This document shows positions 1 through 12,048 of a stretch of 64,000 nt of DNA, piece after piece. The notes beneath the pieces were generated by a model that was given only the letters and a program-made list of their open reading frames with translations, was not told where the DNA came from and did not search any database. Where the stretch lies: positions 33,891,578-33,955,577 of the forward strand of contig NC_086378.1 of the NCBI RefSeq assembly GCF_036588685.1. Direction: 5' to 3'. The DNA comes from Mytilus trossulus. Its lineage: Eukaryota; Mollusca; Bivalvia; Mytilida; Mytilidae. The translations under genes and the position numbers were made by a program. Position 1 is the stretch's first letter, and each line of letters begins with the position of its first letter.

Positions 1-43
1 GGGGGGGGGGGGTAATAGCGAGAGAGAGAGAGAGAGAGAGAGA
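1..43 (+). repeat. Poly-G and GA tract at left edge (U1)
   Basis: 12 G (cut by the window edge), TAATAGC, then a 24-nt GA tract. Confidence 0.95.
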
Positions 44-198
44 AAATAGTTGCGGATCAGGATCAGGGAAAACAAGAAAACGGTTGAAAAATTCATGAAC
101 ATTAGAGAAAAGAATAGAAGTGGGAGCAAGCTTTGATTTCAAGATTTTGTTTAAAACGATGTACAACAAATCTAAGATTCTTTTTGAAAAATGTTGGT

Positions 199-214
199 GG
201 CCCTGAAAAGGGCC
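199..214 (-). terminator. H4 mRNA 3' stem-loop (U1)
   Basis: In mRNA sense GGCCCTTTTCAGGGCC: a 6-bp stem with a 4-nt loop, the classic SLBP-binding signal of replication-dependent histone mRNAs. It is followed by a CAAAAAGA purine element that probably pairs with U7 snRNA for cleavage. Confidence 0.96.
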
Positions 215-240
215 GTTGTTGATATTAGCTGGGTGGCTGT

Positions 241-558
<318 letters not shown>

Positions 559-606
559 CTATTTGTGGTGATTAGTTAAATAATACTTTCCGTCTAACAG
601 CGACTC

Positions 607-736
607 TTTATATATCACCAACGCGGCCGTAAAAGAAGTATCACACATTTTCAGTTAACTGTTGTCTGATTGGCTTACGTTGTTTTATTCCGGGAGGTAA
701 CTCTGTACTGCCTTAAACTGTGTACACTTTCAATCC
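607..736 (-). promoter_or_regulatory. H4 promoter (U1)
   Basis: Read on the minus strand: TATATAAA at 607-614 (55 bp before the ATG), CCAAT at 669-673, CCTCCCGG at 690-697 and GGATTGAAA at 728-736. The last two motifs recur in the H3 promoter. Confidence 0.8.
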
Positions 737-2150
737 ACTTTTTCATTCTAGGTCTGAAAAATATAATAATTCATATCAGACAGTAAATTTTTAAGAAAAA
801 ACTATAATTGAACAGAAAAAAACTTTCAATCGGAATAAAAATGACTGCAGGAGACAAAAAAAGTTCCAAAATGTTGAAAAGTTTTCATTTTAAGATAGAA
901 AAGTATGATAAATAAATGATAAATGAAAATCACTTTAGACAGTCAAAATTATAAAGATAATTATTTGCTTTCTCTGAACAGACATTTTTATTCAATGTCA
1001 ATACACATTTCAACTTAATGGAATGGAATTTAGTTGGGGAAAAAATAAACCTCACAGACATATCTAGGAATACTGGTTATCTATTTGTCTATTTCATGTA
1101 CCCAGAAATTGGATACATCACAGGATTTTACATGCTTGCAGTTTTCTACCTGTCTTTCATAACTCAACATCATCTGTCAAAGCTGTGCTTGCCATCCATC
1201 AAAGATCTGCTGCAGGTACTTCAGATCATAAATGAGAGAATGTATGAATAAAACTGTTATTGTTATTACTATTAAAGAATATTTTTTTTAGGTATTACAG
1301 TGAAGAAAAGAGATGCCCCTGACTGCGGGTAAAACTTCTTATGTGTGCATCTTCCTTTCAATTTTATTTTTAAACGCCATTCTATATTTATCCACAGTAT
1401 GACGATGACAATTTCATCAGCCAATCCAATAAAAATGTTAATGCGCACACATGTACTTACTATTCTGAAGACATCTTTTAGCCAGAAAAGTTTATAATAA
1501 GTCTGAAAACTACTTTTTATCATATAAAAAAGCTTATAAGTGCAAGATATATGCTTACATGGACTTCCTACAGTGAAATTTTGTGGGGACTACTTGGACC
1601 CGTACCGAAATTATATTAATTTAAATAGAAATTTCATGATTTTGTAAACTAGCAGCAAGACAAGACTCTAAAGTGGACAAAATATATTACTACATACATG
1701 ATAAAAAAATTCTTTACAATTCTGACTGAAAAAGAGCTCTAAATTTTTGATAAAAGTACCCTGTAATATCAGCTTTTCTAAAAGAAATATACAAATTAAT
1801 GATTTATACAAGATATTTAAACTCTAACTTAAAAAAAAAGGTTATATTTTGGCCAGTTGGTGGTTCTCTTTCTTTGGTCTAGACTACTGGTGTAAATAAT
1901 ACATCAAAAGAAGACAAGAAAAAACAAGCGAAGAAAAGAAAAGAACAGAAGTACAGATAGAAACATTCATATGTTGATCTTTTTTTATATAATGTACTAT
2001 TTAATATTCTACACACAAGGACATACATGTACCATGATAAACAAACACCCCCCTTTTTTTTGTGATGAGACTTGCGTGTATATATATATCATAAAATTTA
2101 TTTTTTGTCTATGTATTGCTTTGCATATAGATGGATTCAACAAGAAGAAA

Positions 2151-2154
<4 letters not shown>
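737..2154. other. H4-H3 spacer, no gene seen (U1)
   Basis: AT-rich noncoding DNA. It holds an imperfect inverted repeat at 1094-1120 (perfect in B units), several AATAAA words on both strands, a CCAAT next to AATAAA near 1423-1436 and a short TA repeat near 2080-2090. Small open frames at 1018-1251 (+) and 1272-1523 (-) show no sign of coding constraint between A and B. Both gaps fall in this spacer. The same content recurs in U2-U6 at the corresponding offsets. Confidence 0.8.

Positions 2155-2183
<29 letters not shown>
2155..2183 (+). repeat. GA tract beyond the H3 3' end (U1)
   Basis: 29-nt AG repeat about 80 bp beyond the H3 stem-loop. Confidence 0.93.
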
Positions 2184-2186
<3 letters not shown>

Positions 2187-2260
2187 GGAAAAGAGGGGTT
2201 CAGCTATGTTTCTAATTTTCATGTACAACAATTTATAGATTCTTTTTGAAAAATATTGGT

Positions 2261-2276
2261 GGCCCTGAAAAGGGCC
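2261..2276 (-). terminator. H3 mRNA 3' stem-loop (U1)
   Basis: Same 16-nt stem-loop, followed by the CAAAAAGA element. A minus-strand AATAAA lies about 160 nt further on (2098-2103). Confidence 0.96.
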
Positions 2277-2305
2277 GTTATGTTTTGGTGAAAAAATCAC
2301 ACTTC

Positions 2306-2911
<606 letters not shown>

Positions 2912-3950
2912 AGTTTTTACTGAAAAACTGCTCAACCCAAGCTGACAGTAAAAATGCCCCCTTTTTTCATTCAAAATTACAGTTTCTGATCATCATCCCT
3001 CATTGCTCAACAATAGTAAATTAGTGTCACGGTTTCAATATGATAAATCTGAAGAAGAAAAAAATAATAATGAAAAAAGGTCAAAATACATGCAGAAACA
3101 TTAAGGAAAGGAAAGAAAAATAAAACAGGAAAAAATAAAAATAAAATGCAGTTTGAACACTAACAAAGCGAAATAAGAAATGCAAAAACAGAAACAAATG
3201 GAATTACACATTCCCGACATGACATTGTACGGATCGGCTGAGTTTCTCTATTGTTGTATTATGTCATATTTATGTATATTTAATATAAAAAAAGAAGATG
3301 TGGTATGATTTTCATTTGGGCTGGGCACATTTGTCACATTGTCTGATTGTCGGTGTGCTTACATCGATTCCACATCTTTAATACACAAACAATAAATAAA
3401 TAAAGACAGAAAGACAGAGAGAGATGCCGAAAAAAAATGGAAAAAGGAAAAGAATGGAAAGTACATATCATATATAAAAGTGTTGACGAAAGAGATACTG
3501 TTAACAAAAACTATAAATAATTATAATAATTAAAAAACACACACCTTCTCATATGAATCTAAGCATGCTCGCATCAATAACCAAGAGAGAGAAAGAAGAG
3601 AGCAGACTAGTATTAAATATAAATGCTATCAGTGGTTTTTTTTTTCCCCCGACAAACTTTTTATGATTTAACTGAGCTACTAGTGGGTTCAGAGTCAGAA
3701 ATTACGACAATAAATGTTCTCATGAAGAAGACTGAAAAAGTTACTAGACTTAGTGTTATGCTATAAGAACTGTACTTAAATGGGATGCGTTAGAGAGAGA
3801 AGAAAAGAAGAATGACGGAAGAAGGGACATTTATATTTTAGACATTTTTTATTTGTTATGTAGTAGAATATATTTTTTTTAATTATGTATGGGGAATAAA
3901 GTATTACTAAGATGTACAACAATTTTAGACTCTTTTTGAAAAATATTGGT
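2912..3950. other. H3-H2A spacer, no gene seen (U1)
   Basis: AT-rich, purine-rich noncoding DNA with many A and GA runs. No ORF of note, no RNA gene recognised. A minus-strand AATAAA about 100 nt past the H2A stem-loop could act as a poly(A) signal. Recurs in every unit. Confidence 0.8.
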
Positions 3951-3966
3951 GGCCCTGAAAAGGGCC
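3951..3966 (-). terminator. H2A mRNA 3' stem-loop (U1)
   Basis: Same 16-nt stem-loop plus purine element; a minus-strand AATAAA lies about 100 nt further on (3848-3853). Confidence 0.96.
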
Positions 3967-3999
3967 GTTGTTAAGTGAGTAATCTGATATATCCACTTT

Positions 4000-4383
<384 letters not shown>

Positions 4384-4438
4384 CTATTTGGTTGATCGAC
4401 ACTGAGTAAAGTGATACAATTTTTCTTCAAAATTTAGC

Positions 4439-4601
4439 TTATATACCCACTAAACGGATTGAACGATGTTTTTATTATACACCAATCAGAACGAAGCTCT
4501 CTGCGGGCAGTTAGGCTACCGAACATTCAACATGTTATGGGTGCTCTCTCCGAGGTTCGCGTTCAATAAAATCTTTCAATCCGTTTTGCCCAGTATATAA
4601 A
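4439..4601. promoter_or_regulatory. Divergent H2A/H2B promoter (U1)
   Basis: TATA boxes at both ends: 4439-4445 for H2A (minus) and 4594-4601 for H2B (plus). Each is preceded 9-10 bp upstream by the same TTCAATCCG element (4455-4463 minus; 4575-4583 plus). A single CCAAT lies at 4482-4486. The 276 bp between start codons implies joint control. Confidence 0.85.
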
Positions 4602-4653
4602 CAAATTGAAAATAATTTTTCACCATTACTTATTTGATTATCAAACCAGTAAC

Positions 4654-5028
4654 ATGCCACCCAAAGTAGGAACTAAAGGAGCCAAGAAGGCCGTCACCAA
4701 GGCAAAGACTGCCAGACCCGGCGGTGACAAGAAAAGGAGGAGGAAGAGACGTGAATCCTATGCTATCTACATCTACAAAGTCTTGAGACAAGTTCACCCC
4801 GACACCGGAGTGTCCTCAAAGGCAATGTCCATCATGAACAGCTTCGTCAACGATATCTTCGAGAGAATCGCAGCAGAGGCTTCCCGATTGGCACACTACA
4901 ACAAAAGATCTACCATCACATCTCGGGAGATCCAGACCGCTGTCCGTCTTCTCTTACCCGGAGAATTGGCCAAGCACGCTGTCAGTGAAGGTACCAAAGC
5001 CGTCACTAAATACACCAGCAGCAAGTAA
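4654..5028 (+). CDS. H2B: Histone H2B
   Basis: Core histone H2B, obligate partner of H2A. 124 residues: a lysine-rich N-tail starting [12 protein letters not shown], the basic [10 protein letters not shown] stretch at about 26-35 that contacts DNA between the gyres, the histone fold, and the C-terminal helix ending AVTKYTSSK with the ubiquitinable Lys near position 120. The KYTSSK ending is what I recall for molluscs. The frame is open to an upstream ATG at 4606, but that lies only 5 bp past the TATA box (4594-4601), too close to be in the mRNA, so the ATG at 4654 is used. It is the only plus-strand gene of the unit, divergent from H2A and convergent with the next H4. The stem-loop is 28 bp past the stop. 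Confidence 0.98.
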   Translation: MPPKVGTKGAKKAVTKAKTARPGGDKKRRRKRRESYAIYIYKVLRQVHPDTGVSSKAMSIMNSFVNDIFERIAAEASRLAHYNKRSTITSREIQTAVRLLLPGELAKHAVSEGTKAVTKYTSSK

Positions 5029-5034
5029 ACAGTC

Positions 5035-5051
5035 TGAAGTTTATAACTTCA
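5035..5051 (+). promoter_or_regulatory. Extra 7-bp hairpin in the H2B 3' UTR (U1)
   Basis: TGAAGTT-TAT-AACTTCA is a perfect inverted repeat ending 5 nt before the histone stem-loop. It is present at the same place after every H2B copy and absent from the 3' UTRs of H4, H3 and H2A. Role unknown. Confidence 0.6.
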
Positions 5052-5056
5052 CAAAC

Positions 5057-5072
5057 GGCCCTTTTCAGGGCC
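5057..5072 (+). terminator. H2B mRNA 3' stem-loop (U1)
   Basis: Same 16-nt stem-loop plus CAAAAAGA. It is preceded by a separate 7-bp hairpin (5035-5051). Confidence 0.96.
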
Positions 5073-5475
5073 ACCAACATTTTTCAAAAAGAATTTACAA
5101 TTGTTGTACATCATGTCAAACTTCTAAACAAAGCTATAAATCCCAACCCCCAGCTATAACTACTTTCAAACTATTTCAATAGTATATGGTTACTTTTCTC
5201 TTCTTTCTATCTGTATAACAAATATGTGTATTTCACTCATTCTGTAGTATTTAATTTGTCAAAACTACAAAGCGTAAATACATAAATCATGAAGAACAAA
5301 ACAGTGCTTTCATTCCAATTAATAGAGTTGATAAATTTACGATTTCTTTTGCTTTTCGAGAGAGAAAAAAATATTGCGAGAATTATTTTACACGGAAACA
5401 AGAACATTACCTAATCTTAAACCACGCAAAAACTCTATAATTGAATATAACAGAATCTACAGATTTTGTGTGTAA

Positions 5476-5533
5476 AAGTCCGTGCATTTTGTTTTGAAAT
5501 TTTCTCTCTTTATGTAGGCAAATGCACGGACTT
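5476..5533. repeat. 58-nt foldback in the H2B-H4 spacer (U1)
   Basis: Perfect 14-bp inverted repeat: AAGTCCGTGCATTT at 5476-5489 and its complement at 5520-5533, with a 30-nt AT-rich loop. It lies between the convergent ends of H2B and H4. It may be a transcription-stop structure, a foldback element remnant or a cruciform site; function unknown. Confidence 0.75.
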
Positions 5534-5634
5534 GTTGATCTTTGAACGTATTCATAAACCTTCAGAAATATAAATTCTCAAATAAATACAAGAGTAAGAG
5601 TAAGGAAGTTAATTAAAAAGAAAGCCAGATATTT

Positions 5635-5698
5635 AAAAAAAAAAAGGGGGGGGGGGGGGGGGGGGGGTAATAGCGAGAGAGAGAGAGAGAGAGAGAGA
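5635..5698 (+). repeat. A11-G22-TAATAGC-(GA)12 block (U1/U2)
   Basis: A 11, G 22 (5646-5667), GA 24 nt. The G run can form G-quadruplex or triplex DNA; it lies between convergent H2B and H4. Confidence 0.93.
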
Positions 5699-5853
5699 AA
5701 ATAGTTGCGGATCAGGATCAGGGAAAACAAGAAAACGGTTGAAAAATTCATGAACATTAGAGAAAAGAATAGAAGTGGGAGCAAGCTTTGATTTCAAGAT
5801 TTTGTTTAAAACGATGTACAACAAATCTAAGATTCTTTTTGAAAAATGTTGGT

Positions 5854-5869
5854 GGCCCTGAAAAGGGCC
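5854..5869 (-). terminator. H4 mRNA 3' stem-loop (U2)
   Basis: Canonical 16-nt histone stem-loop. Confidence 0.96.
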
Positions 5870-5895
5870 GTTGTTGATATTAGCTGGGTGGCTGT

Positions 5896-6213
<318 letters not shown>

Positions 6214-6261
6214 CTATTTGTGGTGATTAGTTAAATAATACTTTCCGTCTAACAGCGACTC

Positions 6262-6391
6262 TTTATATATCACCAACGCGGCCGTAAAAGAAGTATCACA
6301 CATTTTCAGTTAACTGTTGTCTGATTGGCTTACGTTGTTTTATTCCGGGAGGTAACTCTGTACTGCCTTAAACTGTGTACACTTTCAATCC
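6262..6391 (-). promoter_or_regulatory. H4 promoter (U2)
   Basis: TATA at 6262-6269; CCAAT, CCTCCCGG and GGATTGAAA spaced as in U1. Confidence 0.8.
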
Positions 6392-7805
6392 ACTTTTTCA
6401 TTCTAGGTCTGAAAAATATAATAATTCATATCAGACAGTAAATTTTTAAGAAAAAACTATAATTGAACAGAAAAAAACTTTCAATCGGAATAAAAATGAC
6501 TGCAGGAGACAAAAAAAGTTCCAAAATGTTGAAAAGTTTTCATTTTAAGATAGAAAAGTATGATAAATAAATGATAAATGAAAATCACTTTAGACAGTCA
6601 AAATTATAAAGATAATTATTTGCTTTCTCTGAACAGACATTTTTATTCAATGTCAATACACATTTCAACTTAATGGAATGGAATTTAGTTGGGGAAAAAA
6701 TAAACCTCACAGACATATCTAGGAATACTGGTTATCTATTTGTCTATTTCATGTACCCAGAAATTGGATACATCACAGGATTTTACATGCTTGCAGTTTT
6801 CTACCTGTCTTTCATAACTCAACATCATCTGTCAAAGCTGTGCTTGCCATCCATCAAAGATCTGCTGCAGGTACTTCAGATCATAAATGAGAGAATGTAT
6901 GAATAAAACTGTTATTGTTATTACTATTAAAGAATATTTTTTTTAGGTATTACAGTGAAGAAAAGAGATGCCCCTGACTGCGGGTAAAACTTCTTATGTG
7001 TGCATCTTCCTTTCAATTTTATTTTTAAACGCCATTCTATATTTATCCACAGTATGACGATGACAATTTCATCAGCCAATCCAATAAAAATGTTAATGCG
7101 CACACATGTACTTACTATTCTGAAGACATCTTTTAGCCAGAAAAGTTTATAATAAGTCTGAAAACTACTTTTTATCATATAAAAAAGCTTATAAGTGCAA
7201 GATATATGCTTACATGGACTTCCTACAGTGAAATTTTGTGGGGACTACTTGGACCCGTACCGAAATTATATTAATTTAAATAGAAATTTCATGATTTTGT
7301 AAACTAGCAGCAAGACAAGACTCTAAAGTGGACAAAATATATTACTACATACATGATAAAAAAATTCTTTACAATTCTGACTGAAAAAGAGCTCTAAATT
7401 TTTGATAAAAGTACCCTGTAATATCAGCTTTTCTAAAAGAAATATACAAATTAATGATTTATACAAGATATTTAAACTCTAACTTAAAAAAAAAGGTTAT
7501 ATTTTGGCCAGTTGGTGGTTCTCTTTCTTTGGTCTAGACTACTGGTGTAAATAATACATCAAAAGAAGACAAGAAAAAACAAGCGAAGAAAAGAAAAGAA
7601 CAGAAGTACAGATAGAAACATTCATATGTTGATCTTTTTTTATATAATGTACTATTTAATATTCTACACACAAGGACATACATGTACCATGATAAACAAA
7701 CACCCCCCTTTTTTTTGTGATGAGACTTGCGTGTATATATATATCATAAAATTTATTTTTTGTCTATGTATTGCTTTGCATATAGATGGATTCAACAAGA
7801 AGAAA

Positions 7806-7809
<4 letters not shown>

Positions 7810-7840
<31 letters not shown>
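7810..7840 (+). repeat. GA tract beyond H3 (U2)
   Basis: 31 nt. Confidence 0.93.
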
Positions 7841-7843
<3 letters not shown>

Positions 7844-7917
7844 GGAAAAGAGGGGTTCAGCTATGTTTCTAATTTTCATGTACAACAATTTATAGATTCT
7901 TTTTGAAAAATATTGGT

Positions 7918-7933
7918 GGCCCTGAAAAGGGCC
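7918..7933 (-). terminator. H3 mRNA 3' stem-loop (U2)
   Basis: Canonical 16-nt histone stem-loop. Confidence 0.96.
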
Positions 7934-7962
7934 GTTATGTTTTGGTGAAAAAATCACACTTC

Positions 7963-8568
<606 letters not shown>

Positions 8569-9607
8569 AGTTTTTACTGAAAAACTGCTCAACCCAAGCT
8601 GACAGTAAAAATGCCCCCTTTTTTCATTCAAAATTACAGTTTCTGATCATCATCCCTCATTGCTCAACAATAGTAAATTAGTGTCACGGTTTCAATATGA
8701 TAAATCTGAAGAAGAAAAAAATAATAATGAAAAAAGGTCAAAATACATGCAGAAACATTAAGGAAAGGAAAGAAAAATAAAACAGGAAAAAATAAAAATA
8801 AAATGCAGTTTGAACACTAACAAAGCGAAATAAGAAATGCAAAAACAGAAACAAATGGAATTACACATTCCCGACATGACATTGTACGGATCGGCTGAGT
8901 TTCTCTATTGTTGTATTATGTCATATTTATGTATATTTAATATAAAAAAAGAAGATGTGGTATGATTTTCATTTGGGCTGGGCACATTTGTCACATTGTC
9001 TGATTGTCGGTGTGCTTACATCGATTCCACATCTTTAATACACAAACAATAAATAAATAAAGACAGAAAGACAGAGAGAGATGCCGAAAAAAAATGGAAA
9101 AAGGAAAAGAATGGAAAGTACATATCATATATAAAAGTGTTGACGAAAGAGATACTGTTAACAAAAACTATAAATAATTATAATAATTAAAAAACACACA
9201 CCTTCTCATATGAATCTAAGCATGCTCGCATCAATAACCAAGAGAGAGAAAGAAGAGAGCAGACTAGTATTAAATATAAATGCTATCAGTGGTTTTTTTT
9301 TTCCCCCGACAAACTTTTTATGATTTAACTGAGCTACTAGTGGGTTCAGAGTCAGAAATTACGACAATAAATGTTCTCATGAAGAAGACTGAAAAAGTTA
9401 CTAGACTTAGTGTTATGCTATAAGAACTGTACTTAAATGGGATGCGTTAGAGAGAGAAGAAAAGAAGAATGACGGAAGAAGGGACATTTATATTTTAGAC
9501 ATTTTTTATTTGTTATGTAGTAGAATATATTTTTTTTAATTATGTATGGGGAATAAAGTATTACTAAGATGTACAACAATTTTAGACTCTTTTTGAAAAA
9601 TATTGGT

Positions 9608-9623
9608 GGCCCTGAAAAGGGCC
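9608..9623 (-). terminator. H2A mRNA 3' stem-loop (U2)
   Basis: Canonical 16-nt histone stem-loop. Confidence 0.96.
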
Positions 9624-9656
9624 GTTGTTAAGTGAGTAATCTGATATATCCACTTT

Positions 9657-10040
<384 letters not shown>

Positions 10041-10095
10041 CTATTTGGTTGATCGACACTGAGTAAAGTGATACAATTTTTCTTCAAAATTTAGC

Positions 10096-10258
10096 TTATA
10101 TACCCACTAAACGGATTGAACGATGTTTTTATTATACACCAATCAGAACGAAGCTCTCTGCGGGCAGTTAGGCTACCGAACATTCAACATGTTATGGGTG
10201 CTCTCTCCGAGGTTCGCGTTCAATAAAATCTTTCAATCCGTTTTGCCCAGTATATAAA
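10096..10258. promoter_or_regulatory. Divergent H2A/H2B promoter (U2)
   Basis: Same double-TATA, double TTCAATCCG layout as U1. Confidence 0.85.
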
Positions 10259-10310
10259 CAAATTGAAAATAATTTTTCACCATTACTTATTTGATTATCA
10301 AACCAGTAAC

Positions 10311-10685
10311 ATGCCACCCAAAGTAGGAACTAAAGGAGCCAAGAAGGCCGTCACCAAGGCAAAGACTGCCAGACCCGGCGGTGACAAGAAAAGGAGGAGG
10401 AAGAGACGTGAATCCTATGCTATCTACATCTACAAAGTCTTGAGACAAGTTCACCCCGACACCGGAGTGTCCTCAAAGGCAATGTCCATCATGAACAGCT
10501 TCGTCAACGATATCTTCGAGAGAATCGCAGCAGAGGCTTCCCGATTGGCACACTACAACAAAAGATCTACCATCACATCTCGGGAGATCCAGACCGCTGT
10601 CCGTCTTCTCTTACCCGGAGAATTGGCCAAGCACGCTGTCAGTGAAGGTACCAAAGCCGTCACTAAATACACCAGCAGCAAGTAA
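10311..10685 (+). CDS. H2B: Histone H2B (U2)
   Basis: 124 residues, identical to the U1 H2B; Asp25 is GAC (A-type). The start at MPPK is preferred over an in-frame ATG 48 nt upstream, which sits just past the TATA box. Confidence 0.98.
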   Translation: MPPKVGTKGAKKAVTKAKTARPGGDKKRRRKRRESYAIYIYKVLRQVHPDTGVSSKAMSIMNSFVNDIFERIAAEASRLAHYNKRSTITSREIQTAVRLLLPGELAKHAVSEGTKAVTKYTSSK

Positions 10686-10713
10686 ACAGTCTGAAGTTTA
10701 TAACTTCACAAAC

Positions 10714-10729
10714 GGCCCTTTTCAGGGCC
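10714..10729 (+). terminator. H2B mRNA 3' stem-loop (U2)
   Basis: Canonical stem-loop, with the extra 7-bp hairpin just upstream. Confidence 0.96.
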
Positions 10730-11132
10730 ACCAACATTTTTCAAAAAGAATTTACAATTGTTGTACATCATGTCAAACTTCTAAACAAAGCTATAAATCC
10801 CAACCCCCAGCTATAACTACTTTCAAACTATTTCAATAGTATATGGTTACTTTTCTCTTCTTTCTATCTGTATAACAAATATGTGTATTTCACTCATTCT
10901 GTAGTATTTAATTTGTCAAAACTACAAAGCGTAAATACATAAATCATGAAGAACAAAACAGTGCTTTCATTCCAATTAATAGAGTTGATAAATTTACGAT
11001 TTCTTTTGCTTTTCGAGAGAGAAAAAAATATTGCGAGAATTATTTTACACGGAAACAAGAACATTACCTAATCTTAAACCACGCAAAAACTCTATAATTG
11101 AATATAACAGAATCTACAGATTTTGTGTGTAA

Positions 11133-11190
11133 AAGTCCGTGCATTTTGTTTTGAAATTTTCTCTCTTTATGTAGGCAAATGCACGGACTT
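11133..11190. repeat. 58-nt foldback (U2)
   Basis: Perfect copy of the 14-bp inverted repeat, same loop. Confidence 0.75.
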
Positions 11191-11291
11191 GTTGATCTTT
11201 GAACGTATTCATAAACCTTCAGAAATATAAATTCTCAAATAAATACAAGAGTAAGAGTAAGGAAGTTAATTAAAAAGAAAGCCAGATATTT

Positions 11292-11355
11292 AAAAAAAAA
11301 AAGGGGGGGGGGGGGGGGGGGGGGTAATAGCGAGAGAGAGAGAGAGAGAGAGAGA
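11292..11355 (+). repeat. A11-G22-(GA)12 block (U2/U3)
   Basis: G run 11303-11324 (22), GA tract 24 nt. Confidence 0.93.
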
Positions 11356-11510
11356 AAATAGTTGCGGATCAGGATCAGGGAAAACAAGAAAACGGTTGAA
11401 AAATTCATGAACATTAGAGAAAAGAATAGAAGTGGGAGCAAGCTTTGATTTCAAGATTTTGTTTAAAACGATGTACAACAAATCTAAGATTCTTTTTGAA
11501 AAATGTTGGT

Positions 11511-11526
11511 GGCCCTGAAAAGGGCC
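11511..11526 (-). terminator. H4 mRNA 3' stem-loop (U3)
   Basis: Canonical 16-nt histone stem-loop. Confidence 0.96.
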
Positions 11527-11552
11527 GTTGTTGATATTAGCTGGGTGGCTGT

Positions 11553-11870
<318 letters not shown>

Positions 11871-11918
11871 CTATTTGTGGTGATTAGTTAAATAATACTT
11901 TCCGTCTAACAGCGACTC

Positions 11919-12048
11919 TTTATATATCACCAACGCGGCCGTAAAAGAAGTATCACACATTTTCAGTTAACTGTTGTCTGATTGGCTTACGTTGTTTTAT
12001 TCCGGGAGGTAACTCTGTACTGCCTTAAACTGTGTACACTTTCAATCC
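11919..12048 (-). promoter_or_regulatory. H4 promoter (U3)
   Basis: TATA at 11919-11926; other boxes as in U1. Confidence 0.8.

Larger units (their letters stand above)
5073..5853. other. H2B-H4 convergent spacer, no gene seen (U1/U2)
   Basis: AT-rich spacer between converging H2B and H4. Holds the 58-nt foldback, a plus-strand AATAAA at 5581-5586 and the A11-G22-(GA)12 block. Recurs in every unit. Confidence 0.8.

Noticed and set aside
1018-1251. A 77-residue open frame on the plus strand in each H4-H3 spacer, ending in TGAATAAA-like context, with hydrophobic stretches
   Set aside because: A and B copies differ by three amino-acid changes and one silent change, U7 and U8 have an extra base that breaks its start, and it has no stem-loop or recognisable family. 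No sign of coding constraint.
1272-1523. An 83-residue minus-strand open frame in the same spacer
   Set aside because: Length and start vary between units through small indels; composition is that of AT-rich spacer.
3660-3710. tRNA-like words in the H3-H2A spacer (GTAGCTCAGTTAAATCA on the minus strand, GGGTTCAGAGTC on the plus)
   Set aside because: They resemble D-arm and T-arm motifs but lie on opposite strands and no cloverleaf can be drawn.
4606-4653. 16 extra N-terminal residues on H2B from an upstream in-frame ATG
   Set aside because: The ATG is 5 bp downstream of the TATA box, upstream of any plausible transcription start; known H2B proteins begin MPPK.
5578-5824. Open frames with proline and serine/leucine runs near the poly-G/GA block
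   Set aside because: Translations of simple repeats, varying with repeat length from unit to unit.
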